A stretch of DNA of 64,000 bases from assembly GCF_002813755.1 (NCBI RefSeq), contig NZ_CP018061.1, positions 62,001 through 126,000 on the forward strand. Reading direction: 5' to 3'. The notes beneath the pieces were generated by a model, which saw only the letters and a program-made list of their open reading frames with translations, searched no databases and was not told where the DNA came from. The DNA is from Enterococcus mundtii (GTDB taxonomy: Bacteria; Bacillota; Bacilli; Lactobacillales; Enterococcaceae). Made by a program: the position numbers and the translations under genes. Positions 8,107 through 16,735 of the stretch are shown here, piece by piece; position 1 is the stretch's first letter, and each line of letters begins with the position of its first letter.

Positions 8107-8354
8107 CGTAGTGCTCCTCTCCTGTTTTCGTTAATAAAACTAACGATAGTTATTTATAAACTCATTCTAAGGGAATGTTACTTTTTTTCACAATGAAACG
8201 CGCTTTTAGTTTTAGTTTAAAACAGTAAAATAACTTTTGACGAAAAAAGGAAGTTGTAGTTTTATTGACTGAAAGTTATAATTATAGTAGTTGATTTTCA
8301 ACGAAATAAAACGTAAAAGAACAATTTTTTGTGCTGACCTAGGAAAGGAGAGAA

Positions 8355-9197
8355 ATGAGAAATAGTCGATTAATCAAAATAATTATAGGAGTTGTGTGTA
8401 CAGTCTGGCTCTTTTTTTTATCGATTGGCGGACTTTTTTATACGACTTTAGCAAATGAAGGATTTATGAATGAACAAATCAAACAAGCAAACTACATACA
8501 AAAGGTAACGAAAGAGATCAATGGTCGTGTCCAGAGCTATCACCAAGAAGCAAGAGTCACTCCAGAGGTGCTTGCCGACAGTATATCTGAGGAATTAGTC
8601 AAAAAGAATATCGAGCATTTTGTCAAAGAAACTTATCGTGACAAGCAACCAAGCTTGATCCAAGCAACGGAGTTGGAAGAACATATCAAAGAGACGATCC
8701 ATACATATAAAACAGAACATGAGATCAATATTGAAGAAGGGATTGCGGGAGAAGAACTCGCTTTACATATGATCGGCGGGATCTTTGAACGAAGTGTCCA
8801 ACCAAGTTATCTGCATCTTTTTATTCGAGGAATCAATGACCTGAGCCACCAGGTACTTCACTATGCTTGGGGCATTGTGAGTGTGAGCCTATTGATCTTA
8901 GCAGGATTCATTTATTTCAATCCAGGCTCTATCCGTTCACGTATCAAAAAATTTGCGTGTAGTCTGATGGGCGCTGGACTGATCAGTCTAGCATTTGCCA
9001 CAACTTTATACTATGCGCAGATTTTGCAGACGGATGAGCAAATGGAGTCACTTCAAGGCTTGATGCGAACATATCTCACTAACTTTACCCTGAGTGTTTT
9101 ATTGATCGGGGGAAGTGAGATTGTTGTGGGCGGCTTCGCATGGCTCCTTGCAAAAAGAGAAAACAAAAAAAGAACTGTCGGACAAAATCAAAAATAG
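8355..9197 (+). CDS. Membrane protein of unknown function with long extracytoplasmic N-terminal domain
   Basis: 280 aa. One membrane anchor (about residues 8-31) is followed by a roughly 130-residue charged domain that should face outside, then three hydrophobic segments (about 166-188, 199-221, 240-265) and a basic tail. I do not recognise the family. AAAGGAGAG precedes ATG 8355, and a strong terminator follows, so it is a single-gene unit. It lies divergent from the alcohol dehydrogenase, with about 250 AT-rich bases between them. Confidence 0.75.
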   Translation: MRNSRLIKIIIGVVCTVWLFFLSIGGLFYTTLANEGFMNEQIKQANYIQKVTKEINGRVQSYHQEARVTPEVLADSISEELVKKNIEHFVKETYRDKQPSLIQATELEEHIKETIHTYKTEHEINIEEGIAGEELALHMIGGIFERSVQPSYLHLFIRGINDLSHQVLHYAWGIVSVSLLILAGFIYFNPGSIRSRIKKFACSLMGAGLISLAFATTLYYAQILQTDEQMESLQGLMRTYLTNFTLSVLLIGGSEIVVGGFAWLLAKRENKKRTVGQNQK

Positions 9198-9204
9198 CGA
9201 AAAA

Positions 9205-9246
9205 ACAAAAGTCTTCCGCCTATTTCCATAGGTGGAGGACTTTTGT
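9205..9246. terminator. Terminator between the membrane protein gene and oleate hydratase
   Basis: ACAAAAGTCTTCCGCCTAT pairs with ATAGGTGGAGGACTTTTGT around a 4-nt loop; A and T tracts flank it, so it can serve both convergent genes. Confidence 0.9.
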
Positions 9247-9291
9247 TTTAGGACTGAAGTCGCACAGAAAAGTGGACTCCTTTAGTGAACC

Positions 9292-10989
9292 TCAATCAAA
9301 CATTTTTTTCGCTGCACGCATCAACGTAGGGATATCTTTGTCATAACGTGGTGTTTTCACCAAACGTGACATTGGAATACCTGCAAAATGGAATGCCGCA
9401 ATTTCTCCTGAACGAACAGCACTTTGTTCGGTAAAGATCATTTGATAAGGCTGTTCCACGAACTCACCAGTAAAGGCAAGGTTTGTTGAATGTTTAGGAA
9501 TGACTTTTGGTCGATCACTTTTCGCACGATTGTTAAATAAGGCAGAAGCATATGGCATGTAAACCGGAATATTATTGATGACGCTATCGTAGATTTCGGT
9601 TTCTTTTTCGCGAATGTTTACTGGACCAGGATCAACTTTTGAAAGCTGACCAAGCAATTCTTCCAACATTTCTTTTCCGTTCATTTTAATATACTCTTTG
9701 TCGACAAATTCACCACGTCGTCTTGGATATAAGAAGTAGCCCCAAATCACTGTTTCATTCGGTTTTTGTGAAGTGAAATGCGGTTGATGATGCACAACGA
9801 TCGACATATTGACATCTTTTTGACCAAGTGGGGTAATCGGTGTCGTTGAAATAAATGAATTCAACGCATTACCTGGTTCTTGTGTCGTGATACGTGTGAT
9901 CTCGTTTAGCAACACATGATTTTTTGTTGTCAACGTAAAGCTGACCCATTCACTTGCGTCACGATCTGCGAAAAATTTATCTGGATTACCTAAATTGTAG
10001 AATTTTTCACTGGCTTTTTTCCACAAACTAGAAGCAGCACCGTAATCCATATTTTCCTCTGCGGGTGTTTCGTAGTCGCCAAGTGTTGCTGAATCAGTGA
10101 TCGAACCATTCGTAAATAATACGCCAGTATCTCCATCAACGATGACATGTTCTTCTTCTTGTGTTTTTGTATTGATCATTTTCAAGCCAGTCACAGTGAT
10201 TTCATCTTGCATCGCTGTTTCTTTGAATTCCCAGTCAACGACACGACGATTCAAAATGATTTTACAACCTTGTTCTTTCAAATAATTGATCAGTGGCAAC
10301 ATGATGCTTTCGTATTGATTATAGCGTGTCCGATTGACCCCAACTAAATGCTCGATTTGAGTAAACTCATAAATCATTTGGTGCATATAGCGACGTAATT
10401 CTTGTGCAGAACTACGTGTTCGAAAAGCAAAAGTCGTTTCCCACATAAACCAGAAGTTTGTTTCAAAGAAATGAGGATCATCTTTGAAATACTCAGCGAT
10501 CGTCACATTATCTAATTTTTCTTCTTCTGAATCAGGCATGGCGATTAGTTTCGTTAATAATACGCGATCTTTATTGTTGAAGCCCAATTTACCGCCATCA
10601 ACGATTCCCTTGCCACCTTCCAACAAACGAGCTTTATCAAATGTCGGATGTTTGGCATCGAAATCTCGTGTATCTTCTTCGGCTGTCATGCCCGGTTCTG
10701 TGGCAGAAGGGATACGACTGAGTAGATCCATCAAATCGACATACGTACGGTAATTCAGCATACGTCCACCACGTGCAACGTAGCCTTTTTGATTTTCTAA
10801 GGGGTGATTTTTGTTCCAATATTCATCAGTAACTGTGTCAACAGGAGCGCCATCATTTGATCCATGGTCATCTAAGGAGTAGAAAGTGATTTGATCTCCA
10901 CGCCATTTGCCTTCTTGGATCAAATAAACAGCTGCTGCCATATTCGCGATTCCTGCACCAATCATAATTGCTTTCTTTTTTTGCATCAT
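9292..10989 (-). CDS. ohyA: Oleate hydratase (MCRA family flavoprotein)
   Basis: About 565 aa. An in-frame TTG at 11001 overlaps the ribosome site and is rejected; GGAGG lies 5 and 8 nt before the ATGs at 10989 and 10986. The FAD-binding dinucleotide fold IMIGAGIANMAAAVYL opens the protein. The RGGRMLNYRTYVDL segment, FETNFWFMWETTFAF and the PRRRGEFVDKEYIKMNGKEM region are hallmarks of the myosin-cross-reactive antigen family. The enzyme adds water to the cis-9 double bond of oleate or linoleate to give 10-hydroxy fatty acids at the membrane and is linked to fatty-acid detoxification. It is monocistronic here and full length. Confidence 0.95.
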   Translation of the reverse strand: MMQKKKAIMIGAGIANMAAAVYLIQEGKWRGDQITFYSLDDHGSNDGAPVDTVTDEYWNKNHPLENQKGYVARGGRMLNYRTYVDLMDLLSRIPSATEPGMTAEEDTRDFDAKHPTFDKARLLEGGKGIVDGGKLGFNNKDRVLLTKLIAMPDSEEEKLDNVTIAEYFKDDPHFFETNFWFMWETTFAFRTRSSAQELRRYMHQMIYEFTQIEHLVGVNRTRYNQYESIMLPLINYLKEQGCKIILNRRVVDWEFKETAMQDEITVTGLKMINTKTQEEEHVIVDGDTGVLFTNGSITDSATLGDYETPAEENMDYGAASSLWKKASEKFYNLGNPDKFFADRDASEWVSFTLTTKNHVLLNEITRITTQEPGNALNSFISTTPITPLGQKDVNMSIVVHHQPHFTSQKPNETVIWGYFLYPRRRGEFVDKEYIKMNGKEMLEELLGQLSKVDPGPVNIREKETEIYDSVINNIPVYMPYASALFNNRAKSDRPKVIPKHSTNLAFTGEFVEQPYQMIFTEQSAVRSGEIAAFHFAGIPMSRLVKTPRYDKDIPTLMRAAKKMFD

Positions 10990-11032
10990 GCGTTCCTCCA
11001 ATATTTACCAATTCATTTTCAAAGCGATTTTT

Positions 11033-11161
11033 CTAGATTGATTCAAATTCATCATAAAGGTGACTATCATCTTCTAGTAAGCCTGTTTTTTTGCCAAGAT
11101 AAACAGCACCTATAGCAACTAGTCCTAAGCCAATGCCTACTTTCAACCATTTCTTGCTCAT
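11033..11161 (-). CDS. Small membrane-anchored protein, 42 aa
   Basis: ATG 11161 is preceded by AAAGGAGG with 8-nt spacing, which decides the start against longer frames. A single hydrophobic helix (KVGIGLGLVAIGAVYLG) is flanked by basic residues and followed by an acidic tail. It lies upstream of ohyA on the same strand with 43 bp between them, so co-transcription is possible. Family unknown; similar tiny YtxH-like anchors exist in Firmicutes. Confidence 0.6.
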   Translation of the reverse strand: MSKKWLKVGIGLGLVAIGAVYLGKKTGLLEDDSHLYDEFESI

Positions 11162-11391
11162 AAAAAAACCTCCTTTTGGTTTGTGAACTATTTCTACTTC
11201 AAAGCATAGAACGTTTAGAAAAATAAGCCAAATGATAGGGTAAGTGAGCAACCAGAATTTTTGACAGTTCAGAGGAAGTGTCTGTTTTTTAGTGTATTTT
11301 GTAATAAATTCTTAACAAAGAGAAGTAAAAAAATTTTGGGAATGAGTTATAACGCGTTTTAATTCATGTGAATCAGAAAGGTGTGGAAAAG

Positions 11392-11634
11392 ATGAAGAGT
11401 TTAAAGGTGAGAAAAATTGGGAACATTGTCGGTAGCATTTTACCAAAGGAACTTGGGTTATATGAGGGGGATATTTTGAGCTATACGAAAGAAGGTACAA
11501 CATTGATAATTGATACAAAGGAAGTGATGAGAGAACAAGACCGTAAAGAAATAGAAAAAGCATTTGATGATTTCTCAAAAGGTTTGATAGTCTCCGAATC
11601 TGAAATGAAAGATACATTTAGTAAGTATGGTTGA
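11392..11634 (+). CDS. AbrB/MazE-type antitoxin
   Basis: 80 aa. The N-terminal swapped-hairpin pattern SLKVRKIGNIVGSILPKEL, followed by LYEGDILSY, is the AbrB/MazE DNA-binding fold; the C-terminal half is an acidic toxin-neutralising tail. ATG 11392 has AAGGTG upstream; an earlier in-frame GTG (11368) has no site. The gene ends 9 bp before a RelE/ParE-like toxin gene, the standard antitoxin-toxin order. The antitoxin is intact while the toxin reads as broken. Confidence 0.8.
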   Translation: MKSLKVRKIGNIVGSILPKELGLYEGDILSYTKEGTTLIIDTKEVMREQDRKEIEKAFDDFSKGLIVSESEMKDTFSKYG

Positions 11635-11643
11635 GGTGAGTAG

Positions 11644-11930
11644 ATGGTAGATACGATTGTGTATTCGGAGAGTTTTCGCCAGAGGTTAGAGCAGTTGATC
11701 AATGGATGGGGAAATGAATTATTTTTATCTAAAGAAAATATTCGACATTTTACAAGGATGATCGATCAATCAATAGAACTCACTAAAAATTTCCTTGAAA
11801 TCCATGAATAAGTATCTATGTTATATCATTTTTATGAACGTACATATCATATACGAATCGAAAAAAATATGCATATGTTACCGAATAGTTAAAAAGAAAC
11901 ATCTTATTTTGATTGGTAATATTTGCTCAA
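11644..11930 (+). pseudogene. RelE/ParE-family toxin, degraded
   Basis: ATG 11644 with a GAGGTGAG site opens a frame of only 55 codons ending at TAA 11809. Reading on in the same frame gives VSMLYHFYERTYHIRIEK, a plausible continuation of a ParE/RelE core. After an A7 run near 11862-11868 the next frame supplies CYRIVKKKHLILIGNI, which resembles the usual last strand. So the gene has one nonsense codon and one frameshift. Loss of toxin with retention of antitoxin is common in decaying modules. The exact original end is uncertain. Confidence 0.7.
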
Positions 11931-11990
11931 ACTGGACGAAACTCCGTACTCTTAGTAGGATAGGAGTAGAAGAAAAAGTGGGGTGTAAAG

Positions 11991-12353
11991 ATGTTTAGTG
12001 AAACATTGGTCCATTTGTTGGAATGGGTGACTGCGATTTTGAATATTTTCTCGATTTTAGTCTTGTTGGTTGGTATTTTTTTAGTTTTTAAAAATTTGAT
12101 AATGGAACGTCCATTGATCAAAGATTATGCGACGCGTAATCGGCGGAATGCGGATATTCGAAAGTTACTAGCTAGTTATATTTTGTTGAGTTTAGAAGTA
12201 CTGATCGTGGCAGATCTTATTGAATCTGTCATTAAACCAACTTGGACAGACATTTTAAAATTAGCATTGATCATTATCATTCGCACGATCATCTCTTATT
12301 TTTTAAATTTAGAAATCGCGAGTCATGTATCGCATGAAAGAAGGAAAGTTTGA
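11991..12353 (+). CDS. DUF1622 membrane protein, copy 1
   Basis: 120 aa. Three hydrophobic segments and the family-typical pattern ASYILLSLEVLIVADLIESV, then RTIISYFLNLEI, identify DUF1622. Function is unknown for the family. GTGGGGTG precedes ATG 11991. Its stop overlaps the start of the second copy (TGATG), so the two are translationally coupled. The products are clearly paralogous in the last two thirds. Confidence 0.85.
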   Translation: MFSETLVHLLEWVTAILNIFSILVLLVGIFLVFKNLIMERPLIKDYATRNRRNADIRKLLASYILLSLEVLIVADLIESVIKPTWTDILKLALIIIIRTIISYFLNLEIASHVSHERRKV

Positions 12354-12709
12354 TGGAAATCAGTTGGATGACACTTCTTTATCCATATCTTGAATGGTTG
12401 GTCTTGATTTTAGATATTTTTGCCATTGCGGTCTTATTATGGGGTGGTTTTCTTTCGATCAAAGATTTTTTGAAAGATTCCTTGAACCCGTCATTCAAAC
12501 AAAATGAACGGATTCACCAAAATAACGGCATCAAAAAAATGCTGGGTGGGTATATCTTATTGAGTTTAGAGATATTGATCTCTGCTGGGATCATCGAGTC
12601 GATCATCAAACCGACATTACAAGATATTTTTCAGTTGGCCGCATTAGTCGTGATTCGTACGATCATCTCTTACTTCTTGAATAAAGAAATCGGTCCAGCG
12701 GATGTCTAA
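12353..12709 (+). CDS. DUF1622 membrane protein, copy 2
   Basis: 118 aa from ATG 12353, which overlaps the stop of copy 1; AAGGAAAG lies upstream. It shows the same pattern as copy 1 (GGYILLSLEILISAGIIESI, RTIISYFLNKEI) but a different N-terminal cytoplasmic loop. A heteromeric membrane complex of the two copies is a reasonable inference from coupling and conservation. A strong terminator follows about 100 bp later. Confidence 0.85.
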   Translation: MEISWMTLLYPYLEWLVLILDIFAIAVLLWGGFLSIKDFLKDSLNPSFKQNERIHQNNGIKKMLGGYILLSLEILISAGIIESIIKPTLQDIFQLAALVVIRTIISYFLNKEIGPADV

Positions 12710-12803
12710 GTTTGCATAATCATCATAGGCAGAATGGGCAAATGATATTAGTGATCACGTCTCTTAAAATTGGATAAATAGTTTTTCAGAAAGTAACAAT
12801 TAT

Positions 12804-12863
12804 AAAAAAAGCTAGAAAAACCAAAATCTTGTAGGATGAATTTTTGGTTTTCTAGCTTTTTTT
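12804..12863. terminator. Terminator after the DUF1622 pair
   Basis: AAAAAAGCTAGAAAAACCAAAA pairs with TTTTTGGTTTTCTAGCTTTTTTT across a 14-nt loop; it is suited to both the DUF1622 genes and the convergent regulator gene. Confidence 0.88.
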
Positions 12864-12944
12864 ATGGAACTGTCTAGTTTTTCACACACTTTATACGACA
12901 GAATAAATGTGTGCAAGAGTTACTATTACGAAAGTATGCCTCCC

Positions 12945-14375
12945 TCATGAACTATTTTTTACAAGCAATATAATCGCTTGTTCCACTGTTTCGACTGAGA
13001 TTGGAATAACATGTTCCATGGACAAGGCAACAGGGGTGTAGAGTGTACGTTCACACAACAGCCGGTTAGAAGAGGCTGCCACAAAATCGAGAGCTTCTTT
13101 ACTTAATTGTTTATAAATCATTGGCTCAACGGAAATGTCACATGTCGTAACGGCCTCTAAAGCTTCGCGATAAATCAAGTATTTGATATCTGAGTTGGTC
13201 ACGATCCGCACAGTTAATTTTTGTTTATCTAAGCGTAAAATACCAGTCAATTCAATAACGAATGACCGCAGACAATTTGGATTGATCTTTAATTGATAAG
13301 GAAGTGCATGGCTCCAATCACTAACGATCCGTTTTACTTCTTCAAATAACTCTCGTTGTTCATCGGTCAATAAATGAAATTTTTCAGGTAAGAACAATTG
13401 ATAGTTTTTCCAAGCAGAACGCAAAATACGTATCAACGCACGCTCAAAAGCTTTGTTTCCAAGAAAAGGATGGTCAAAATGTTGTTCAAATCTTTGGATC
13501 AATTGTTTTGTCTCTGGATTATTTTCAATAAAGACCTGATGCAATTGGGCAAAATCCTCTTCGATTGCTTCATAAGAATCAAATCCATAATCACATAGAT
13601 TGAAGAGTATCAGAATAAAATAAAATTCATTTGGTTGAAAAAATTGCTTAAACGGACTTTCTTCCCAAGCAGCAAGAACGAAATGATAAATCGGTCTCTT
13701 TTTGATTTCATCGATGAATGATTGATCGATTGATAGCGGGGCATCTTTTTGATAGAACAGACTGATCAGAAAGCCTGTTTGCAAAATCTCTTGGGTATCC
13801 CGATCATAGATTCGCCCACTTTTTTTAGTGACTGCTTGAATAAACTCTTGCGCTTGGACATCAAAGGAACAAGGAAGAGAGAGGTCAGGCAATGTGCCTG
13901 TCCGATAGCTCACATTTAGCAAAACCAAGCGTCTTTCGATGTCAGTAAAGTGAGGGGAATGATGTTCAATGGCGATATCGCATGCTTGAAAGTAGTCTAA
14001 CACTTGTTTCTTCAATGCGTAAGCTTTGCTGACTGAAACAAATTCGAGTTCGGTCAATTGGATATAATCTGGTTCATCCTCTAAGTAAAGAAGGCAAGTT
14101 TTTAAAAATAAAGACGGCCGAGAGAGTCGTTGCATCAATTGGAAGCGAGAAGTTGTTGGTGCGAAGTATAAAGAATAGGTTTCTTTTTCTTTTGATTGAT
14201 AAATGATTTGGTCGCTCAATTCTCTACTTAATGATTTGATATCATTCAACAGAGTGGTTTGACAAACATGTAACAAAGTAGCTGTCGTTGGAAGATCGAC
14301 TTCCTTATTTACATAAAACTGTCCACAAAGAAAGAGTTGGCGTAAGAGATTTTTCTCAAGATAATGTTCAATCAT
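12945..14375 (-). CDS. Mga-like transcriptional regulator
   Basis: 476 aa. The N-terminal winged-helix region (about residues 10-110) includes LLHVCQTTLLNDIKSLSREL, the Mga-type HTH. The long helical middle resembles PRD domains, and the C-terminus looks like an EIIB-type fold. Such proteins are DNA-binding activators modulated by PTS phosphorylation. GGGAGGATT precedes ATG 14375. It is divergent from the decarboxylase/antiporter operon across a 497-bp gap, so it is a candidate regulator of that operon; direct evidence is lacking. Confidence 0.82.
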   Translation of the reverse strand: MIEHYLEKNLLRQLFLCGQFYVNKEVDLPTTATLLHVCQTTLLNDIKSLSRELSDQIIYQSKEKETYSLYFAPTTSRFQLMQRLSRPSLFLKTCLLYLEDEPDYIQLTELEFVSVSKAYALKKQVLDYFQACDIAIEHHSPHFTDIERRLVLLNVSYRTGTLPDLSLPCSFDVQAQEFIQAVTKKSGRIYDRDTQEILQTGFLISLFYQKDAPLSIDQSFIDEIKKRPIYHFVLAAWEESPFKQFFQPNEFYFILILFNLCDYGFDSYEAIEEDFAQLHQVFIENNPETKQLIQRFEQHFDHPFLGNKAFERALIRILRSAWKNYQLFLPEKFHLLTDEQRELFEEVKRIVSDWSHALPYQLKINPNCLRSFVIELTGILRLDKQKLTVRIVTNSDIKYLIYREALEAVTTCDISVEPMIYKQLSKEALDFVAASSNRLLCERTLYTPVALSMEHVIPISVETVEQAIILLVKNSS

Positions 14376-14872
14376 GGGGAATCCTCCCTATTTGTATAGT
14401 CATGCACAAGCACGTAGCTATTATGCCATGTTTTTTGTAGATACGCATCTATCACCCAATCTTTCTTAGCAAACAAAATGCTAAATTTACTTATTTTTGT
14501 TATTGTATCTGTTTTAATTAAAAAAATTGGGAACTGATTGATAAAAAGAACCAAATAGAAAAAAAAAATATGACTATTTTTCAACGAATAAGTACATTTG
14601 ATTTCTTTTTTTTGTTCGTGACTTAAACGTTATAATCAATAAATTGAACCATTCTTAGTAGGAAGTTTAGTCACAACGTTCGTTTTTTTGAGCTAAAAAT
14701 ACAGAATAATCAGACTTTATTTTTTTTGTCTTCAAAGTAAGAAATATAAAGATATGTTATTAAAAAAATTTTTTTTAAATTTGAGCGTATAGTCAAACAC
14801 GTAAACTGATCAAGCAACAACAGCCGGCTGAGTATTTCCTGTGATCAGGTAACAAGAGAGGAGAAATGAATC
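14376..14872. promoter_or_regulatory. AT-rich divergent intergenic region upstream of the decarboxylase operon
   Basis: No gene is seen. The stretch holds long A and T tracts (for example near 14560-14610 and 14761-14777). Just ahead of the decarboxylase ribosome site, CTGATCA (14806-14812) can pair with TGATCAG (14842-14848), enclosing the palindrome AGCCGGCT (14822-14829), so the leader RNA can fold. I see no T-box or other known riboswitch and no clear -35/-10 pair. Confidence 0.45.
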
Positions 14873-16708
14873 ATGAAAGATATGGACATCAAAGCCGTCT
14901 TTATTGGCGACAAAGCAGAAAATGGCCAAGTGTATAGAATGTTATTGAATAAGATGTTGGATGAACATTTAGGTTGGCGTGAAAATTATTTACCAGCTGA
15001 CCTTCCCGCAATCAGTGAAGCAGACAAATCAACAACGTCTTATCTTACGACTCGACAACATATGATGGAGGTCTTAGATGAAGTCAGTGAACGAATGCGT
15101 GCCGGTTCAATTCCTTGGCATTCAGCCGGACGTTATTGGGGACAAATGAATGCAGAAACATTGATGCCAGCTTTGTTGGCTTATCACTTTGCGATGCTTT
15201 GGAATCCTAATAACGTGGCATTGGAATCCTCAATGGCCACATCACAAATGGAAGCAGAAATCGGAGAAGACTTTGCGAAGCTGTTTAGTATGCCGAATGG
15301 TTGGGGACATCTGACAGCGGATGGTTCAATTGCGAATTTAGAAGGTCTATGGTATGCCCGTTGTATCAAATCGATTCCTTTAGCGGTCAAAGAAACTTAT
15401 CCTGAAAAAGTGAAAGACCTATCGGACTGGGAATTACTTAATCTATCTGTAGAAGAAATCTTAGAAATGATCGAAACATTTACTGATGAAGAATTAGACA
15501 ATGTCAAAGCTGCATCTTCACGAAGTGGGAAACACATCCAAGAATTGGGCAAATGGCTTGTTCCTCAAACCAAACACTATTCATGGATGAAAGCATTAGA
15601 TATTTGTGGTGTCGGGTTGGATCAAATGATCGCGATCCCCGTTGATGACTGCTACCGAATGGATGTCCAAGTATTGGAAAAAACGATTCGTGAACTAGCT
15701 ATCCAACATATCCCCATCCTAGGTGTAGTTGCTGTTGTAGGTACAACTGAAGAAGGACAAGTCGATCATGTCGATCAAATCGTTGAACTTAGAGAAAAAT
15801 TGAAAGATGAAGGCATTTATTTCTACCTTCATGTGGATGCAGCTTATGGTGGCTATGCTCGTTGTTTGTTCATGAATGAAGCGTATGAATTTGTGCCTTA
15901 CGCATCATTAGCAGAATTTTATGAAGAACATCATGTTTTCCATCATGAAGTGAAAATCGAACGAAGTGTTTATGAAGGATTCAAGGCAATCAGTGAAGCA
16001 GAATCAGTGACTGTTGATCCCCATAAGATGGGCTATGTACCTTATGCAGCAGGAGGAATCACGATCAAACACAAAAGTATGCGGAATATCATCTCTTATT
16101 TTGCACCTTATGTGTTTGAAAAATCCGTTAAAGCACCGGATATGTTAGGTGCCTATATTTTAGAAGGTTCAAAAGCTGGGGCAACGGCTGCGGCAGTTTG
16201 GACGGCACACCGAGTTCTGCCTTTGAATGTCACTGGCTATGGTCAATTGATTGGTGCATCGATCGAAGCCGCTCAACGTTTCCGAGAATTTCTTGATCAA
16301 TTAAGCTTTACTGTCAATGGGAAAACAATCGAAGTCTATCCATTGAATCATCCAGATTTCAATATGGTCGATTGGGCATTCAAAGTCCAAGGTTGTACAG
16401 ATTTAAAAGAAATCAACCGTTTGAATGAAGAAATGTTTGATGTCTCCTCTTATATGGAAGGTGATGTGTACGCAGAACGCTTTATCACTTCTCATACGAC
16501 CTTCACGCAAGCGGATTATGGCGATTCTCCAGTAGCATTTGTTGAAAGCATGGGTGTTCCACAAGAAGAATGGCAAAAAGAACAACAAGTTACTTTGTTG
16601 CGAGCTGCGATCATGACCCCGTATTTAACCGATGACAACATCTTTGCTTATTACACCGAAGCCATCAAACACGCAATGGAAGAAAAACTAAGAGAAGTTC
16701 TTGCGTAG
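14873..16708 (+). CDS. tdcA: Tyrosine (aromatic amino acid) decarboxylase, PLP-dependent
   Basis: 611 aa, close to the roughly 620 aa of E. faecalis TyrDC, which it resembles throughout by memory (AVFIGDKAENGQVYR, SIPWHSAGRYWGQMN, GWGHLTADGSIANLEGLWYAR). The PLP lysine is K385 in SVTVDPHKMGYVPYAAGG, with the cofactor Asp in HVDAAYGGYAR. The reaction turns tyrosine (and often phenylalanine) into tyramine plus CO2 in the cytosol, consuming a proton. GAGAGGAG precedes ATG 14873. The antiporter gene follows after 27 bp. The usual tyrS partner upstream and nhaC downstream are missing, so this may be a second, paralogous decarboxylase locus. Confidence 0.9.
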   Translation: MKDMDIKAVFIGDKAENGQVYRMLLNKMLDEHLGWRENYLPADLPAISEADKSTTSYLTTRQHMMEVLDEVSERMRAGSIPWHSAGRYWGQMNAETLMPALLAYHFAMLWNPNNVALESSMATSQMEAEIGEDFAKLFSMPNGWGHLTADGSIANLEGLWYARCIKSIPLAVKETYPEKVKDLSDWELLNLSVEEILEMIETFTDEELDNVKAASSRSGKHIQELGKWLVPQTKHYSWMKALDICGVGLDQMIAIPVDDCYRMDVQVLEKTIRELAIQHIPILGVVAVVGTTEEGQVDHVDQIVELREKLKDEGIYFYLHVDAAYGGYARCLFMNEAYEFVPYASLAEFYEEHHVFHHEVKIERSVYEGFKAISEAESVTVDPHKMGYVPYAAGGITIKHKSMRNIISYFAPYVFEKSVKAPDMLGAYILEGSKAGATAAAVWTAHRVLPLNVTGYGQLIGASIEAAQRFREFLDQLSFTVNGKTIEVYPLNHPDFNMVDWAFKVQGCTDLKEINRLNEEMFDVSSYMEGDVYAERFITSHTTFTQADYGDSPVAFVESMGVPQEEWQKEQQVTLLRAAIMTPYLTDDNIFAYYTEAIKHAMEEKLREVLA

Positions 16709-16735
16709 TTTTAGTGATAGAAAGAAGGATCGATC

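Noticed and set aside
11795..11998. A separate 67-aa gene at 11795
   Set aside because: It starts inside the toxin frame without a ribosome site; its middle is the shifted C-terminus of the toxin.
14376..14872. Tyrosine T-box ahead of the decarboxylase
   Set aside because: No T-box core sequence or terminator/antiterminator pair is seen; only a short leader stem.
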